Positions 7,654-17,261 are shown, counted from the first letter of the stretch. The stretch is DNA of 64,000 bases from Oleidesulfovibrio alaskensis DSM 16109 (GCF_000482745.1 NZ_KI519496.1:1-64000), one strand, 5' to 3'. The notes: generated by a model from the sequence alone, not told the origin. Made by a program: numbers and translations.

Positions 7654-8418
7654 CTAACCGGCATCCGCCTTGCGTTCTTTGGGCGGCTGATAGCTTGACA
7701 GCTTTTCCTGAATTATTCTGGGGTTTTCTCCGCGAGAAATCGCCAGAATGCCTTCCATCTGCATTTCGCGCATGGTCACCTCTTCACGCGAACGCATTTT
7801 CAGCTTGCCTGCCATGGGTATAAAAACCAGGTTCGCCAGCACAGCGCCGTAAAACGTGGTAATAAGCGCCACGGCCATGGCCGGACCGATGGAGCTTGGG
7901 TCACTCATGGTCTGCAGCATCTGCACAAGTCCGATAACCGTTCCGATCATACCCAGTGCCGGAGCATAGGCGCCCATGGCGTTGATGATTTCCACCCCTG
8001 TTTCATGCCGCGACTCAAGGCTGCTTATCTCGGTTTCCAGAATCTCCTGTATGGCCTGCGGTTCCAGACCGTCCACCGTAAGCTGCAGCCCTTTGCGCAG
8101 GTAGGCGTCCTCCACTTCTTTAATCACGGGTTCCAGCGACAGGATACCTTCGCGGCGGGCGCGGTTGGCAAAGTCCATGAACTGCTCGATGATGGAGGAC
8201 GGGCTTTGCGCCGAAGCATTGAAGGTTTTTTTGATGACCCCCATAACACCCAGCACCGTGGCCAGCGGGTAGTTGACCAGCGTGGCCCCTATGGTGCCGC
8301 CCACCACGATGAGCAGCGAAGGGATGGACACGAAGATCATTATACTGCCGCCTTCGAGAATGCCCGCAAGCACCAGCCCGAAGGAAATCACAATGCCGAG
8401 TATGGTTGCCAGATCCAT
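7654..8418 (-). CDS. motA: Flagellar motor stator protein MotA
   Basis: MotA is the multi-pass stator subunit that, with MotB, uses ion flow to turn the flagellum. The 254 residues contain four membrane helices (about 5-23, 28-50, 148-170, 182-203) and a cytoplasmic loop between helices 2 and 3. The typical YAPALGMIGTVIGLVQML segment is present, with the conserved Pro of the stator family. The length and compact loop fit the MotA/PomA group. It heads the flagellar block, 22 bases after the yggS-like gene, so the transcript may begin further upstream. Confidence 0.92.
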   Translation of the reverse strand: MDLATILGIVISFGLVLAGILEGGSIMIFVSIPSLLIVVGGTIGATLVNYPLATVLGVMGVIKKTFNASAQSPSSIIEQFMDFANRARREGILSLEPVIKEVEDAYLRKGLQLTVDGLEPQAIQEILETEISSLESRHETGVEIINAMGAYAPALGMIGTVIGLVQMLQTMSDPSSIGPAMAVALITTFYGAVLANLVFIPMAGKLKMRSREEVTMREMQMEGILAISRGENPRIIQEKLSSYQPPKERKADAG

Positions 8419-8440
8419 ATGGAGTTCTCTTTTTTCCCTG

Positions 8441-9187
8441 TCAGCGGGGGGAACGTTCGCCGAAGATGTCTGTACCCACTCTCACCAGCGTGGCACCTTC
8501 TGCCACGGCCTGTTCAAAATCATGCGACATGCCCATGGAAAGATGCGGCAGCCGCATGCCCAGCCGCTGTTCCAGACTGTCGCGCAGCCCGCGCAGCTGG
8601 GCGAAATACGGTCTGGCTTCTTCGCCCTGACACGTCAGCGGCGGCATGCACATAAGGCCCCGCAACCGCAGCCCGCTCATGCCGGCAACGGCATCGGCCA
8701 GCCGCAGCAACCCGTCACCGGCGGCAACACCCGACTTCTGCGGCTCGCACCCTATGTTGACCTGCACAAGCACATCCTGCACGGTGCGCGCACCTTCGGG
8801 CTGCTCTCCGTCCGGGGGCTGGACTGCCTGATGCAATTTGCAGGCCAGCTTCTCACTATCCACCGTGTGCACCAGAGCAAAACGTCCGGCCACATCGCGC
8901 GCCTTGCGTGACTGCACATGGCCTATAAAATGCCATGAAAGCGCAAGACCGGCCAGCGCCTGCTGTTTTTCCTGCGCTTCCTGCACATAGCTTTCGCCAA
9001 AGACGGCATGTCCGGCAAGCCGCGCCAGTGCTTCCACCGCGGCCGCCGGATGAAATTTTGATACCGCCACCAGTGTCACATCTTCCTGCTTTCTCCCCGA
9101 TGCGCGCACTGCGTCATCCAGACGGCGGCGGACAGACTCCAGCCGCCCGCACAAAGCTTTTTCCTCTTGCTCAAGCACAGTATTCAT
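8441..9187 (-). CDS. yggS: YggS-family pyridoxal phosphate homeostasis protein
   Basis: Members bind pyridoxal 5'-phosphate on an alanine-racemase-like barrel and buffer PLP levels. The PLP lysine is in LVAVSKFHP near the N-terminus. Other family marks are FGESYVQEAQEK, WHFIGHVQSRKARDV, VHTVDSEKLA, LRGLMCMPP and MGMSHDFEQAVAEGATLVRVGTDIFG. The start is uncertain. The ATG at 9187 overlaps its AAAGGA motif, whereas a GTG at 9178 sits at good spacing from it, so the protein may begin three codons later. It lies between era and motA, all on the minus strand. Confidence 0.9.
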   Translation of the reverse strand: MNTVLEQEEKALCGRLESVRRRLDDAVRASGRKQEDVTLVAVSKFHPAAAVEALARLAGHAVFGESYVQEAQEKQQALAGLALSWHFIGHVQSRKARDVAGRFALVHTVDSEKLACKLHQAVQPPDGEQPEGARTVQDVLVQVNIGCEPQKSGVAAGDGLLRLADAVAGMSGLRLRGLMCMPPLTCQGEEARPYFAQLRGLRDSLEQRLGMRLPHLSMGMSHDFEQAVAEGATLVRVGTDIFGERSPR

Positions 9188-9355
9188 CCTTTCACGGACA
9201 GTGACGGCGGACCGCCCTGCGGCAATCCCTTCCGGCACTTCCTGTTTTCCCGTACGTTTTTTTGACAGCCGCCACCGCCCCAAACAGCAATGCCCCGCCG
9301 TCAGGCAGGGCATCGCGGCGCAGACAATACCGGCAGCAGGCCGTAACCGGCGGGG

Positions 9356-10282
9356 CTAGCGGGCCCCCATGCCGATTTCAACCATAAACTGTTCGTTGTC
9401 CATCCAGTCGTCGGTGACGCGCACCCACAGGTCAAGAAACACCTTGCGGTCAACCAGCGCCTCGATTTCCTTACGCGCATCGGTGCCTATTTTTTTCAGC
9501 GTCTGCCCCTGCCTGCCGATGACCATGCCTTTGTGGTTCTTGCGGGCAACGTGAATCACGGCGTGAATGACCACACGGCCTTCCTCTTCCAGATCTTCCC
9601 ACTTTTCCACGCTTACGGCGCTGTTGTAGGGCAGCTCCTGACGCAGTTCCAGAAACAGCTTCTCGCGGATGATTTCCGCAGCCATGAACCGCAGCGGCGC
9701 AGTGGAAACCTGATCGTCGGGAAACACGGGGTCGGCCACGGGCAGGTGCCCCTTGATAAAGGCAAGCATCTGGCGCAGGCCGTCGTCATTCAATGCTGAA
9801 ACGGGAAAAATCTCGGCAGCGGGCCACATTTCGGCCAGCTTTTCCAGCAGCGGCAGCATGCGCGACTTGTCGGCAAACATGTCGACCTTGTTCAGCGCCA
9901 CAACCACCGGACGTTTTTCGTGCCGGATGACCTCGATAAGCGGCTCAATGTCGTTATCCAGAAAATCCGGCTTGCGGACGTACAGATTGCTGTCCAGCAC
10001 CACCATAATCACATCGGCGCCGTCCATGCTCTGCCATGCGGCCTGCAGCAGCAGCCGGTTCATCTTGCCGCGCAGCTGGTGGATACCCGGCGTATCCATG
10101 AAAACCACCTGAGCGTCGGGCTGTGTAAGAATGCCCACAATCTGGTTACGGGTGGTCTGCGGTTTGGGCGTCACAATGGCTACCTTCTGCCCCAGCAGGC
10201 TGTTCATCATTGTGGATTTGCCCGCGTTGGGCGGGCCCATCAGCGCTACCCAGCCGCAACGGTGTTCTGAAGAATGCGTCAT
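9356..10282 (-). CDS. era: GTPase Era, 30S ribosome maturation
   Basis: Era binds 16S rRNA near its 3' end and checks assembly of the small subunit. The 308-residue sequence has the GTP-binding motifs in order: GPPNAGKST (16-24), DTPG (63-66) and NKVD (131-134). A C-terminal KH RNA-binding domain contains MVIGRQGQTLKKIG (about 253-266). Length and order are standard. A GGAGATGATTT site precedes the ATG. A hairpin at about 9290-9314 lies past its stop but lacks a T run. Confidence 0.95.
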   Translation of the reverse strand: MTHSSEHRCGWVALMGPPNAGKSTMMNSLLGQKVAIVTPKPQTTRNQIVGILTQPDAQVVFMDTPGIHQLRGKMNRLLLQAAWQSMDGADVIMVVLDSNLYVRKPDFLDNDIEPLIEVIRHEKRPVVVALNKVDMFADKSRMLPLLEKLAEMWPAAEIFPVSALNDDGLRQMLAFIKGHLPVADPVFPDDQVSTAPLRFMAAEIIREKLFLELRQELPYNSAVSVEKWEDLEEEGRVVIHAVIHVARKNHKGMVIGRQGQTLKKIGTDARKEIEALVDRKVFLDLWVRVTDDWMDNEQFMVEIGMGAR

Positions 10283-10385
10283 ATAAAAATCATCTCCTGA
10301 TGTAGTGGTCGTAAATAAACCGAACCTTCTTTCATCCCCTTACCGCAAAGTCAAGCAGCACGCCACGGTATTTTGCCGTGCGCCG

Positions 10386-10413
10386 TTGACCTTTTGTCTT
10401 CAATCTGTATTAC
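10386..10413 (+). promoter_or_regulatory. Sigma-70-type promoter of the small gene at 10438
   Basis: TTGACC at 10386-10391 and TATTAC at 10408-10413 are separated by 16 bases. The expected start of transcription is near 10420, just ahead of an AAAGGAG ribosome-binding site. This makes an ATG at 10414 an unlikely start codon and supports the ATG at 10438. Confidence 0.6.
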
Positions 10414-10437
10414 ATGGATGCAGCAAAGGAGATAACC

Positions 10438-10707
10438 ATGCCGCGAAAGGTGAAATCCGTCCGTGTTCCGGAAGAGCTGGCATCGCTCGATCTTTCCGCC
10501 GTCATCGGCGAGTGCGAAAAATTTCTGCGCGATCTCGAATCGGCGACTCTGCTGAAACAGCAGGGCGATAAAGAGGCGGCTGAAGCGCTGCTGCGCGCCC
10601 GCGAGGCCGATCTGGGCCGCAAAGTGGGGCTGAAGGTGTGGGAAGCGCGCAAACAGTACGGACAACAGCGCCTGAAGGCAATGCATAACGGCGAAGAACG
10701 CGCCTGA
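10438..10707 (+). CDS. Small hypothetical protein, 89 residues
   Basis: I do not recognise a family. The protein starts MPRKVKSVRVPEELAS, is soluble and highly charged, and looks mainly alpha-helical. There is an Ala/Glu/Leu-rich stretch (about 35-75) that could form a coiled coil or helical hairpin. There are no Cys residues, signal peptide or membrane helix. A strong AAAGGAG site seven bases before the ATG and a promoter immediately upstream argue that it is real and separately transcribed. It is divergent from era. Confidence 0.75.
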   Translation: MPRKVKSVRVPEELASLDLSAVIGECEKFLRDLESATLLKQQGDKEAAEALLRAREADLGRKVGLKVWEARKQYGQQRLKAMHNGEERA

Positions 10708-10813
10708 AGCAGGCCGTACAACAGCCACGGGCGACGGCCGCCGGTTCTGCATGCCGGTCAGGGGGGTATTCCGTCTGCCGGCAGAATGCCCGTGCAGACG
10801 CCGGGTGCTTTAT

Positions 10814-11557
10814 TCAGACGCCGGGCGGCGGCACAACGGGCAACAGCGGCCCCAGATCGATGCCGTGTTCGCTCACCAGTGCCCTGTGCGGGTACATTTC
10901 CACGCCCGCGGCTGCAGCTTCATAAAAAAGTCCGGCGTATACAGGGTCCACATAATCAGCAGGCCCGAAGCAATGCCCGTCCGCACGCTGCACCAGATAA
11001 AACATGGCGGCCCGCTGCCCCTGCCGCACAATCTCCATCATCTCCCGCAGGTGCTTCTGCCCGCGCTCGGTGGCCGCATCGGGAAAAGCGGCCACGTCGT
11101 CCTCTACCATGGTGACGTTTTTGCACTCCACCCACAAAGGCGGCAGACCGCTGTCCTGCGGCGCATCCATGCGCGCATCAAGCCTGCTGGCGCCGCAGCG
11201 GGCCTCACGCCGGAACATGGTGTACCCCGCTGCCCACGGCAATCTGCCGGCATGAAAAGCAGCTTCCAGCAGTCTGTTGGGGGTCTGCGTATTAACGCCC
11301 ACCCACATGCCGTCCAGTCCGGCCAGTTCCTGCGTCCATTTAAGCTTGCGGGCGGGGTTGGCCGCCGGCGATGCCAGCACAGGCGCACCGGCGCGCAGCA
11401 ACCCCAGCATGGAACCGGAGTTATTGCTGTGTATCCACACCCGCTCGGGCGCTCCGGCACCGGCCGTTTCCATCTCCACACTGAAGCGCTTGACCCGCCG
11501 TATGAATGTGCCGGTTATGCAGCCGCGGGGAAAGGCAATCAAGGGACTGTCACTCAT
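10814..11557 (-). CDS. sfsA: SfsA-family protein (sugar fermentation stimulation homologue)
   Basis: The 247-residue protein matches SfsA: an N-terminal OB-like part (GTFIRRVKRFSVEME, then IHSNNSGSM) and a nuclease-like C-terminal part with LDARMD, WVECKNVT, FPDAATERGQKHLREM and DPVYAGLFYEA. The E-x-K pattern in WVECKNV resembles the PD-(D/E)XK fold. The family is linked to DNA binding and to sugar metabolism in E. coli, but its biochemical role is unsettled. A GAGGATAAACGCA site precedes the ATG. It is monocistronic and divergent from the aminotransferase gene. Confidence 0.9.
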   Translation of the reverse strand: MSDSPLIAFPRGCITGTFIRRVKRFSVEMETAGAGAPERVWIHSNNSGSMLGLLRAGAPVLASPAANPARKLKWTQELAGLDGMWVGVNTQTPNRLLEAAFHAGRLPWAAGYTMFRREARCGASRLDARMDAPQDSGLPPLWVECKNVTMVEDDVAAFPDAATERGQKHLREMMEIVRQGQRAAMFYLVQRADGHCFGPADYVDPVYAGLFYEAAAAGVEMYPHRALVSEHGIDLGPLLPVVPPPGV

Positions 11558-11749
11558 TGCGTTTATCCTCTATAGTGCCGCACAGGAACGCAGTACCGCG
11601 CGGGGCAGCAGTCGTGCGCTCAAGCGGCAACCGGACCGCACCGCCTGAAAATGGCACTGCGGCGTAAAGTCAAATTTACAGCCGGTCGCTAACCTGATAA
11701 CCACGCCGGTACGAGCACTATTCCAATACCAGCATGGGAGAACCCCCCG

Positions 11750-12922
11750 ATGAAGATCTCCGACCGTCTTATGCAGGTCAAACCGTCGGCCACTCTGGCC
11801 GTCAACGCCAAAGCGCTGGAACTGAAAGCGCAGGGGCGTGAAATCATCAGCCTTTCCGTGGGCGAGCCGGATGTGCCGCCGCCGGCCCACATCGGCGCAG
11901 CCGCCAAAAAGGCCATTGACGAAAATTTCACCCGCTACACCGCCGTGCCGGGCATTCCCGAACTGCGCGACGCGGTCGCCGGATATTTCCGGCGGTTTTA
12001 CGGTGTGGACGCCGCGGCAGAACACACCATTGTGACCAACGGCGGCAAGCAGGCACTGTACAATCTTTTTCAGGCACTGCTCAACCCCGGCGACGAAGTG
12101 CTTATACCCGCTCCGTACTGGGTAAGCTACCCCGCCATGGTGCAGCTGGCCGGCGGTACGCCCGTGCCTGTGGCTTCAGGGCCGGAAACGGGCTTTAAAA
12201 CCTGTGTGGAGGAATTGCAGCGCCATATGACCCCGCGCACGCGGGTGCTGCTGCTCAATTCACCATCAAACCCCACAGGCGCATGCTATACCCGCCACGA
12301 AATCGACACCATCGCCGCATGGGCCATCGAAAACGGGCTGTTCATCATTTCCGACGAAATATACGACCAGCTTGTTTACGCCCCCGCCAGCCCCGCAGGG
12401 CTTGCCCCGTGGTGGCAGAGCAATCCGGAACAGGTGTGCGTGGTCAACGGGCTGGCCAAAAGCTTTTCCATGACAGGCTGGCGCGTGGGGTATGTGCTGG
12501 CGCATCCCGACCTAATCAAAGCACTGGGCAAAATTCAGGGGCAGTCCACGTCCAACGTCTGCTCCATAGCCCAGAAGGCGGCACTGGCCGCACTGACAGG
12601 CCCGTTTGACGCGCTGGACACCCTGCGCGAATCCTATGCCCGCCGCCGCGACATCGCTCTGGATATCATATCCGGCTGGAAAAACGTGGTCTGCCCGCGT
12701 CCCGACGGCGCTTTTTATCTGTTCCCCGACGTGCACAGGCTGTACACCGATGCCACGCCGGATTCCGCCACGCTGTGCACCCGCCTCATGGAGTCGGCAG
12801 GTGTGGCGCTGGTGCCGGGTGCCGCCTTCGGCGACGACCGCTGCGTGCGCATTTCGTATGCGGTTTCGGAACAGACCCTGCGCGACGCGCTGAGCAAAAT
12901 AAGCAACGTGCTCTTTTCATAA
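11750..12922 (+). CDS. aspC: Class I PLP aminotransferase (aspartate aminotransferase-like)
   Basis: The 390-residue fold-type I aminotransferase probably transfers amino groups between aspartate (or another amino acid) and 2-oxoglutarate. PLP-binding features are visible: NGGKQALYN, the SNPTG motif, SDEIYDQL and Lys237 in NGLAKSFSMTGWRVGY, which would form the internal aldimine. The C-terminal CVRISYA supplies the substrate-carboxylate Arg. Substrate preference (Asp, aromatic or prephenate) cannot be decided from sequence alone. GGGAGAACC precedes the ATG. Confidence 0.9.
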   Translation: MKISDRLMQVKPSATLAVNAKALELKAQGREIISLSVGEPDVPPPAHIGAAAKKAIDENFTRYTAVPGIPELRDAVAGYFRRFYGVDAAAEHTIVTNGGKQALYNLFQALLNPGDEVLIPAPYWVSYPAMVQLAGGTPVPVASGPETGFKTCVEELQRHMTPRTRVLLLNSPSNPTGACYTRHEIDTIAAWAIENGLFIISDEIYDQLVYAPASPAGLAPWWQSNPEQVCVVNGLAKSFSMTGWRVGYVLAHPDLIKALGKIQGQSTSNVCSIAQKAALAALTGPFDALDTLRESYARRRDIALDIISGWKNVVCPRPDGAFYLFPDVHRLYTDATPDSATLCTRLMESAGVALVPGAAFGDDRCVRISYAVSEQTLRDALSKISNVLFS

Positions 12923-13019
12923 CTCTCCCGATAGGGAATAATGGCCGGCATATGTCCGCCTGTCCGCCTCCCGCGGCAGGCGGTCACATGCCGACCACGA
13001 CAACCAAAGGAGCGAGCAC

Positions 13020-14372
13020 ATGAGCAACAGCGCCTTTCTTAACTGGACCCACGCCCGTCACGGCCGCATCTCCGGCACAGACCCTGCGTCCCTCACCCCC
13101 CGTCTGGGTGAAGCCGCCAACCTGCTGGGCCTTGAACTGGCCGCGGGCAGGCTGCCGTTCATCGACATGCCGTATGCTGACGGCATGACCGCCCGCCTGC
13201 AGGAGCTGGAACCGCTGCTGCGCCGTTTTGAACACATGGTGGTGCTGGGCATAGGCGGTTCCGCGCTGGGTGCCCGCGCGTTGCAGAAGGCTTTTTTTCC
13301 CGCGCAGGACAGACCCGCCCACACCGGCCCGTGGCTGTGGATAGCGGACAACGTGGACGCCGACAGTCTGGAAGCATGGCTGCAGTCGCTGCCCGCCGAA
13401 AAAACCGTGGTGGTGGTCATCAGTAAATCCGGCGGCACCATAGAAACCATCGGGCAGTATTTTCTGATACGCGACTGGCTGCGGACGGCGCGCGGCGACG
13501 CATGGACAAATCATGTCATCGCCGTCACCGACGAACGCAGCGGTTTTCTGCGTGAAGAGGCAGACACGCACGGCCTTGCATCCATGCCCGTGCCCGACCA
13601 TCTGGGCGGACGGTATTCCGTACTTTCCGCCGTGGGGCTCATTCCCGCTGCCTTCACCGGCATGGACTGGCAGGCGCTTGTACGCGGAGCAAAAACCGTG
13701 GGCGCCCCCCTGTGCAGTAGCCCCGATGCGGCCACACTGGGCGCGCACCCCGCGTGGCATCTGGCGGCATGGAACCACGCGCTCATGCAGGCCGGATACA
13801 GCCAGCTCATTTTCTTTTCATACATGCCGCTGTGGGCGCACTTCGGATTCTGGTTCGCCCAGCTGTGGGCCGAAAGTCTGGGCAAGGAAGGCAAAGGCTC
13901 CATGCCGCTGCCCGCCGTGGGAGTCACTGACCAGCATTCCACCCAGCAGATGTTTCTGGACGGTCCCCGCGACAAGGCGTGCCTGTTCCTCACCTGCTCT
14001 TCACTGCCGCAGGGGCGCACCTTTCCCGGCGACATGCCGCCCAAGTGGGATTTTCTGCGGGGCAGACGCTTCGGCGACCTGCTGGAAGCAGAAGCACTGG
14101 GCACCCGCATGGCCCTGCACAAAACCGGCACCCCGCTGGTTGAAATCGGCATGGCGCAGCCATCCGAAGAACAGGCAGGCAGGCTCATGGCCCTGCTTGA
14201 AATAACCACACTGCTCACAGGCTGGCTGCTGGATATCAATCCGCTGGACCAGCCCGCAGTGGAGCTGGGCAAACGGCTGGCAAACGCCAGACTGGGTGCT
14301 CCCGGCTATGATACCGAAACAGCGGACCTCGGCGCATTTCTTGCCGCGCAGGGATCGCGTCAGGAGTTCTAA
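13020..14372 (+). CDS. pgi: Glucose-6-phosphate isomerase
   Basis: Converts glucose 6-phosphate to fructose 6-phosphate. The 450-residue bacterial-type enzyme has the sugar-phosphate SIS motifs VLGIGGSALGAR (about 74-85) and VISKSGGTIETI. It also has AESLGKEGKGSMP and TDQHSTQQMFLDGP near the active site. CAAAGGAGCGAGCAC precedes the ATG. It is followed after three bases by a two-component sensor gene, which may share its transcript. Confidence 0.94.
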   Translation: MSNSAFLNWTHARHGRISGTDPASLTPRLGEAANLLGLELAAGRLPFIDMPYADGMTARLQELEPLLRRFEHMVVLGIGGSALGARALQKAFFPAQDRPAHTGPWLWIADNVDADSLEAWLQSLPAEKTVVVVISKSGGTIETIGQYFLIRDWLRTARGDAWTNHVIAVTDERSGFLREEADTHGLASMPVPDHLGGRYSVLSAVGLIPAAFTGMDWQALVRGAKTVGAPLCSSPDAATLGAHPAWHLAAWNHALMQAGYSQLIFFSYMPLWAHFGFWFAQLWAESLGKEGKGSMPLPAVGVTDQHSTQQMFLDGPRDKACLFLTCSSLPQGRTFPGDMPPKWDFLRGRRFGDLLEAEALGTRMALHKTGTPLVEIGMAQPSEEQAGRLMALLEITTLLTGWLLDINPLDQPAVELGKRLANARLGAPGYDTETADLGAFLAAQGSRQEF

Positions 14373-14375
14373 CCA

Positions 14376-15815
14376 TTGCCAGCATTATACAGCACGGGTG
14401 AGCGCCCGCTCCGGTTCGCCCGCTTTCTTTCGTGGGTCTCACTCGTGCTCATTCTGGTCACCAGCACGGCGTTTTCTTTTGTGGTTGCCAACAACGCCCG
14501 CAAAACACTGCTGATGAAGCAGAAAGAATACGCCATGCTGCTGGGTGAAAACCTTAACAGCCACATATACAAACGCTTTGTGAAGCCCACGCGCCTTGCC
14601 TTCGGCAGGGTCGAGCTTATCAAGCCATTCCAGTACCGCGGCCTTGATCAGGTCATACAGACAACCATCCACGGACTGCAGGTGGATTATCTGCGCATCT
14701 TCGACCACTCGGGCACGGTTTCGTACTCTTCGCGGCTGGAAGAAGTGGGCATGAAAGATCTGGCCGACAGAACCGTGACCAGAGCTTTTGAAAAAGGCGA
14801 ACACAGTTTTTCCATTCTCTCGCGCATGTCGCTGCTGCGGGCCATGTTCAGCTTTGACATGGAGCCGGAAACATTCATCCTGCGCACCACCTTTGTGCTC
14901 AAAACCATGGAAGACCGCCTGGACGAAGACGAGCAGGAAATCATAGGCGTTATGGAGTTCGCGCAGGACATCACCAATGACTACAAGGCCGCCGTCAATT
15001 TTCTATGGCTTGTGGTGGGTGCCTCGCTGGCTTCGTCGCTGACACTTTTTGTACTGCTGGTGACCATTATCCGCAGGGCGGAACGCGCCCTTAACGAGCG
15101 GCTGCTTGAAAAGGAACGGCTGGAGCGCGACCTGCATCAGAGTGAAAAACTGGCCAGTATGGGCCGCATGGTTGCCAGCATTGCCCATGAAATACGCAAC
15201 CCGCTGGGCATCATCAGCTCCAGCGCCGAACTGCTGCTGCGCCGCACCGGCGATGCCGACCCGCTGACCGGCAGGATACTGCAGGCCATCTTTGACGAAG
15301 CAAAGCGTCTGGGGCAGACTGTAAACGACTTTCTGGATTACGCGCGCCCGAGACGCCCCGGCCGCGACCCCGTGGACATTGCAGCCGTACTGCGTCAGGC
15401 CACGGGCTTCATGGAAGGGGAATTCGCCCGCTCGCAGGTGGCTTTGCATGCCGACCTGCAGGAAGGCCTGCTGGTGGCGGGCGACAAAGACCTGCTGTAC
15501 CGCGCTTTTTACAACCTGATGGCCAACAGTCTGCAGGCCATGCAGGGCGGTACGGTGCAGGATGCCACCCTGACCCTGTGCACCCGCATGACGCGGGACG
15601 GGCAGGTGGAAGTGCGCATAGCCGACAACGGTCCCGGTTTTCCCCGTCAGGGACGGGAAAAGCTGCTCGACCCCTTTTACACCACGCGCGATGAAGGCAC
15701 CGGACTGGGGCTTGCCATCGTCAACAACATAATCACAAGCCATGAAGGCTCCATGGAACTGACCGATGCCCCGGAAGGCGGCGCCGAAGTGCGCGTTACC
15801 CTGCCCGCGGCATAA
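14376..15815 (+). CDS. Membrane sensor histidine kinase
   Basis: A 479-residue sensor with one helix at about 17-39, a periplasmic sensing region to about 208 and a second helix at about 208-232. The dimerisation/phosphoacceptor domain has His271 in SIAHEIRNPLG. The ATPase part shows NLMANSLQAM, ADNGPGFP and GTGLGLAIVNNII. The start codon is TTG, supported by a CAGGAG ribosome-binding site 11 bases upstream and the lack of any ATG before the first helix. The signal sensed is unknown. It is paired with the regulator gene 12 bases downstream and resembles the ZraS/HydH class. Confidence 0.9.
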   Translation: MPALYSTGERPLRFARFLSWVSLVLILVTSTAFSFVVANNARKTLLMKQKEYAMLLGENLNSHIYKRFVKPTRLAFGRVELIKPFQYRGLDQVIQTTIHGLQVDYLRIFDHSGTVSYSSRLEEVGMKDLADRTVTRAFEKGEHSFSILSRMSLLRAMFSFDMEPETFILRTTFVLKTMEDRLDEDEQEIIGVMEFAQDITNDYKAAVNFLWLVVGASLASSLTLFVLLVTIIRRAERALNERLLEKERLERDLHQSEKLASMGRMVASIAHEIRNPLGIISSSAELLLRRTGDADPLTGRILQAIFDEAKRLGQTVNDFLDYARPRRPGRDPVDIAAVLRQATGFMEGEFARSQVALHADLQEGLLVAGDKDLLYRAFYNLMANSLQAMQGGTVQDATLTLCTRMTRDGQVEVRIADNGPGFPRQGREKLLDPFYTTRDEGTGLGLAIVNNIITSHEGSMELTDAPEGGAEVRVTLPAA

Positions 15816-15827
15816 GCGACGGATGCT

Positions 15828-17207
15828 ATGACCAACGACACGCATATTCTGCTTCTTGACGACGAAAAAAACTATCTTCTGGTGCTGGAAGCGCTGCTGA
15901 CCGACGCCGGATACAAGGTCACAGCCATCAACGACCCTGAAACCGGTCTGGCGTTTCTGGATGAATCGGATGTCGATGTCATCGTCACCGACATGAAAAT
16001 GCCCAAAATCACCGGCCAGAACGTACTTGACCATGTAAAAAAACGGTTTGCGCACATTCCGGTGCTCATCATGACTGCCTTCGGCTCCATAGAGGGCGCG
16101 GTGGAAGTGATGAAAACAGGGGCCTTCGACTACATTACCAAACCCTTTTCCAACGATGAACTGCTGCTTTCTGTGCAGAACGCAGCAGAACTCGCCCTGG
16201 CGCACCGCCGCTACCGCCTGCTGGCCGAAGCCATGGAGCAACGCTTTGGCCCGCGCCAGATAGTGGGCAACAGCCGCGCCATACGCGACGTGCTGACCAT
16301 GGTGGAAAGAGCCGCGCCCAGCAAGTCAACGGTGCTCATCACCGGAGAATCCGGCACCGGCAAAGAGCTGGTGGCCCGTGCCATACATTATTCATCACCG
16401 CGCAAGGACGGCCCCTTCATCAGCGTCAACTGCATGGCGCTGAACGCCGGCGTGCTGGAAAGCGAACTGTTCGGCCACGAAAAAGGCTCGTTCACCGGCG
16501 CCACGGCCATGAAACGCGGCCGCTTTGAAATGGCGCACGGAGGAACGCTTTTTCTGGATGAAATAGGCGAGCTTTCGCATGACATGCAGGTAAAGCTGCT
16601 GCGCGTGCTGCAGGAGCGCACATTTGAGCGGGTGGGCGGCAGCGCCCCCATAGAAGTGGACATACGCGTGGTGGCCGCCACCAACAAAAACCTGCTTGAA
16701 GAGGTGGGCAAAGGCAGCTTCCGCGAAGACCTGTACTACAGGCTCAACGTGGTGCAGGTGGAACTGCCGCCGCTGCGCGAACGCCGCGAAGACATTCCGC
16801 TGCTGGCCGCGCATTTCGTGCACAAATATGCCGAGGACAACGAACTGCCGCAGAAGAACTTTTCTCCTGAAGCGCTGGACTACCTGACCGGCTATGAATG
16901 GCCCGGCAACATCAGGCAGCTGGAAAACATCGTGGAACGCTGCATGGTGCTTACGCCTTCGGCCACCATCGGCGTGGAAGACCTGCCCCATGAAATACGC
17001 GACGAGGAAACCCAGCTGAAAAGCGCCGTGGACCTGCTTCCCGTCAAGCTGGATCTTGCCGACACACTGGACAAGCTGGAAGCGGCACTCATCCGCCGCG
17101 CGCTGGTGCGGTCCGAATTCGTGCAGGTCAAGGCTGCGGAACTGCTGGGCATTTCTAAAAGTCTGCTGCAATACAAACTGAAAAAATACGGCATCACAGG
17201 CCATTGA
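15828..17207 (+). CDS. Sigma-54-dependent response regulator (NtrC family)
   Basis: The 459-residue activator has a receiver domain (about 1-120; phosphoacceptor Asp55 in VIVTDMKMPK, Lys in YITKPF). The AAA+ sigma-54 activation domain (about 145-380) has Walker A GESGTGKE, the sigma-54 contact loop as GSFTGAT and Walker B GGTLFLDEIGEL. A C-terminal Fis-type HTH shows VKAAELLGISKSLLQYKLKK. It is surely the partner of the kinase just upstream. Targets are not evident; no clear sigma-54 promoter was found in the window. Confidence 0.92.
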   Translation: MTNDTHILLLDDEKNYLLVLEALLTDAGYKVTAINDPETGLAFLDESDVDVIVTDMKMPKITGQNVLDHVKKRFAHIPVLIMTAFGSIEGAVEVMKTGAFDYITKPFSNDELLLSVQNAAELALAHRRYRLLAEAMEQRFGPRQIVGNSRAIRDVLTMVERAAPSKSTVLITGESGTGKELVARAIHYSSPRKDGPFISVNCMALNAGVLESELFGHEKGSFTGATAMKRGRFEMAHGGTLFLDEIGELSHDMQVKLLRVLQERTFERVGGSAPIEVDIRVVAATNKNLLEEVGKGSFREDLYYRLNVVQVELPPLRERREDIPLLAAHFVHKYAEDNELPQKNFSPEALDYLTGYEWPGNIRQLENIVERCMVLTPSATIGVEDLPHEIRDEETQLKSAVDLLPVKLDLADTLDKLEAALIRRALVRSEFVQVKAAELLGISKSLLQYKLKKYGITGH

Positions 17208-17227
17208 TCTGTCATATTCCGTCATAT

Positions 17228-17261
17228 CAGGGCCGGAACTCCGCACGGAGTTCCGGCCCTG
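17228..17261 (+). terminator. Long perfect hairpin terminating the two-component genes
   Basis: Two 16-base arms (CAGGGCCGGAACTCCG and its complement) face each other with only CA between them. The hairpin starts about 20 bases after the response regulator stop. There is no proper T run (ACTGTTAT follows), so termination is inferred from stem strength and position. Confidence 0.6.

Noticed and set aside
9290..9314. Hairpin downstream of era as a Rho-independent terminator
   Set aside because: The stem is interrupted and no T run follows on the minus strand, so I did not list it as a terminator.
10414..10437. Upstream ATG for the small gene, adding eight residues
   Set aside because: It lies directly after the -10 box, before the expected transcription start, and has no ribosome-binding site, unlike the ATG at 10438.
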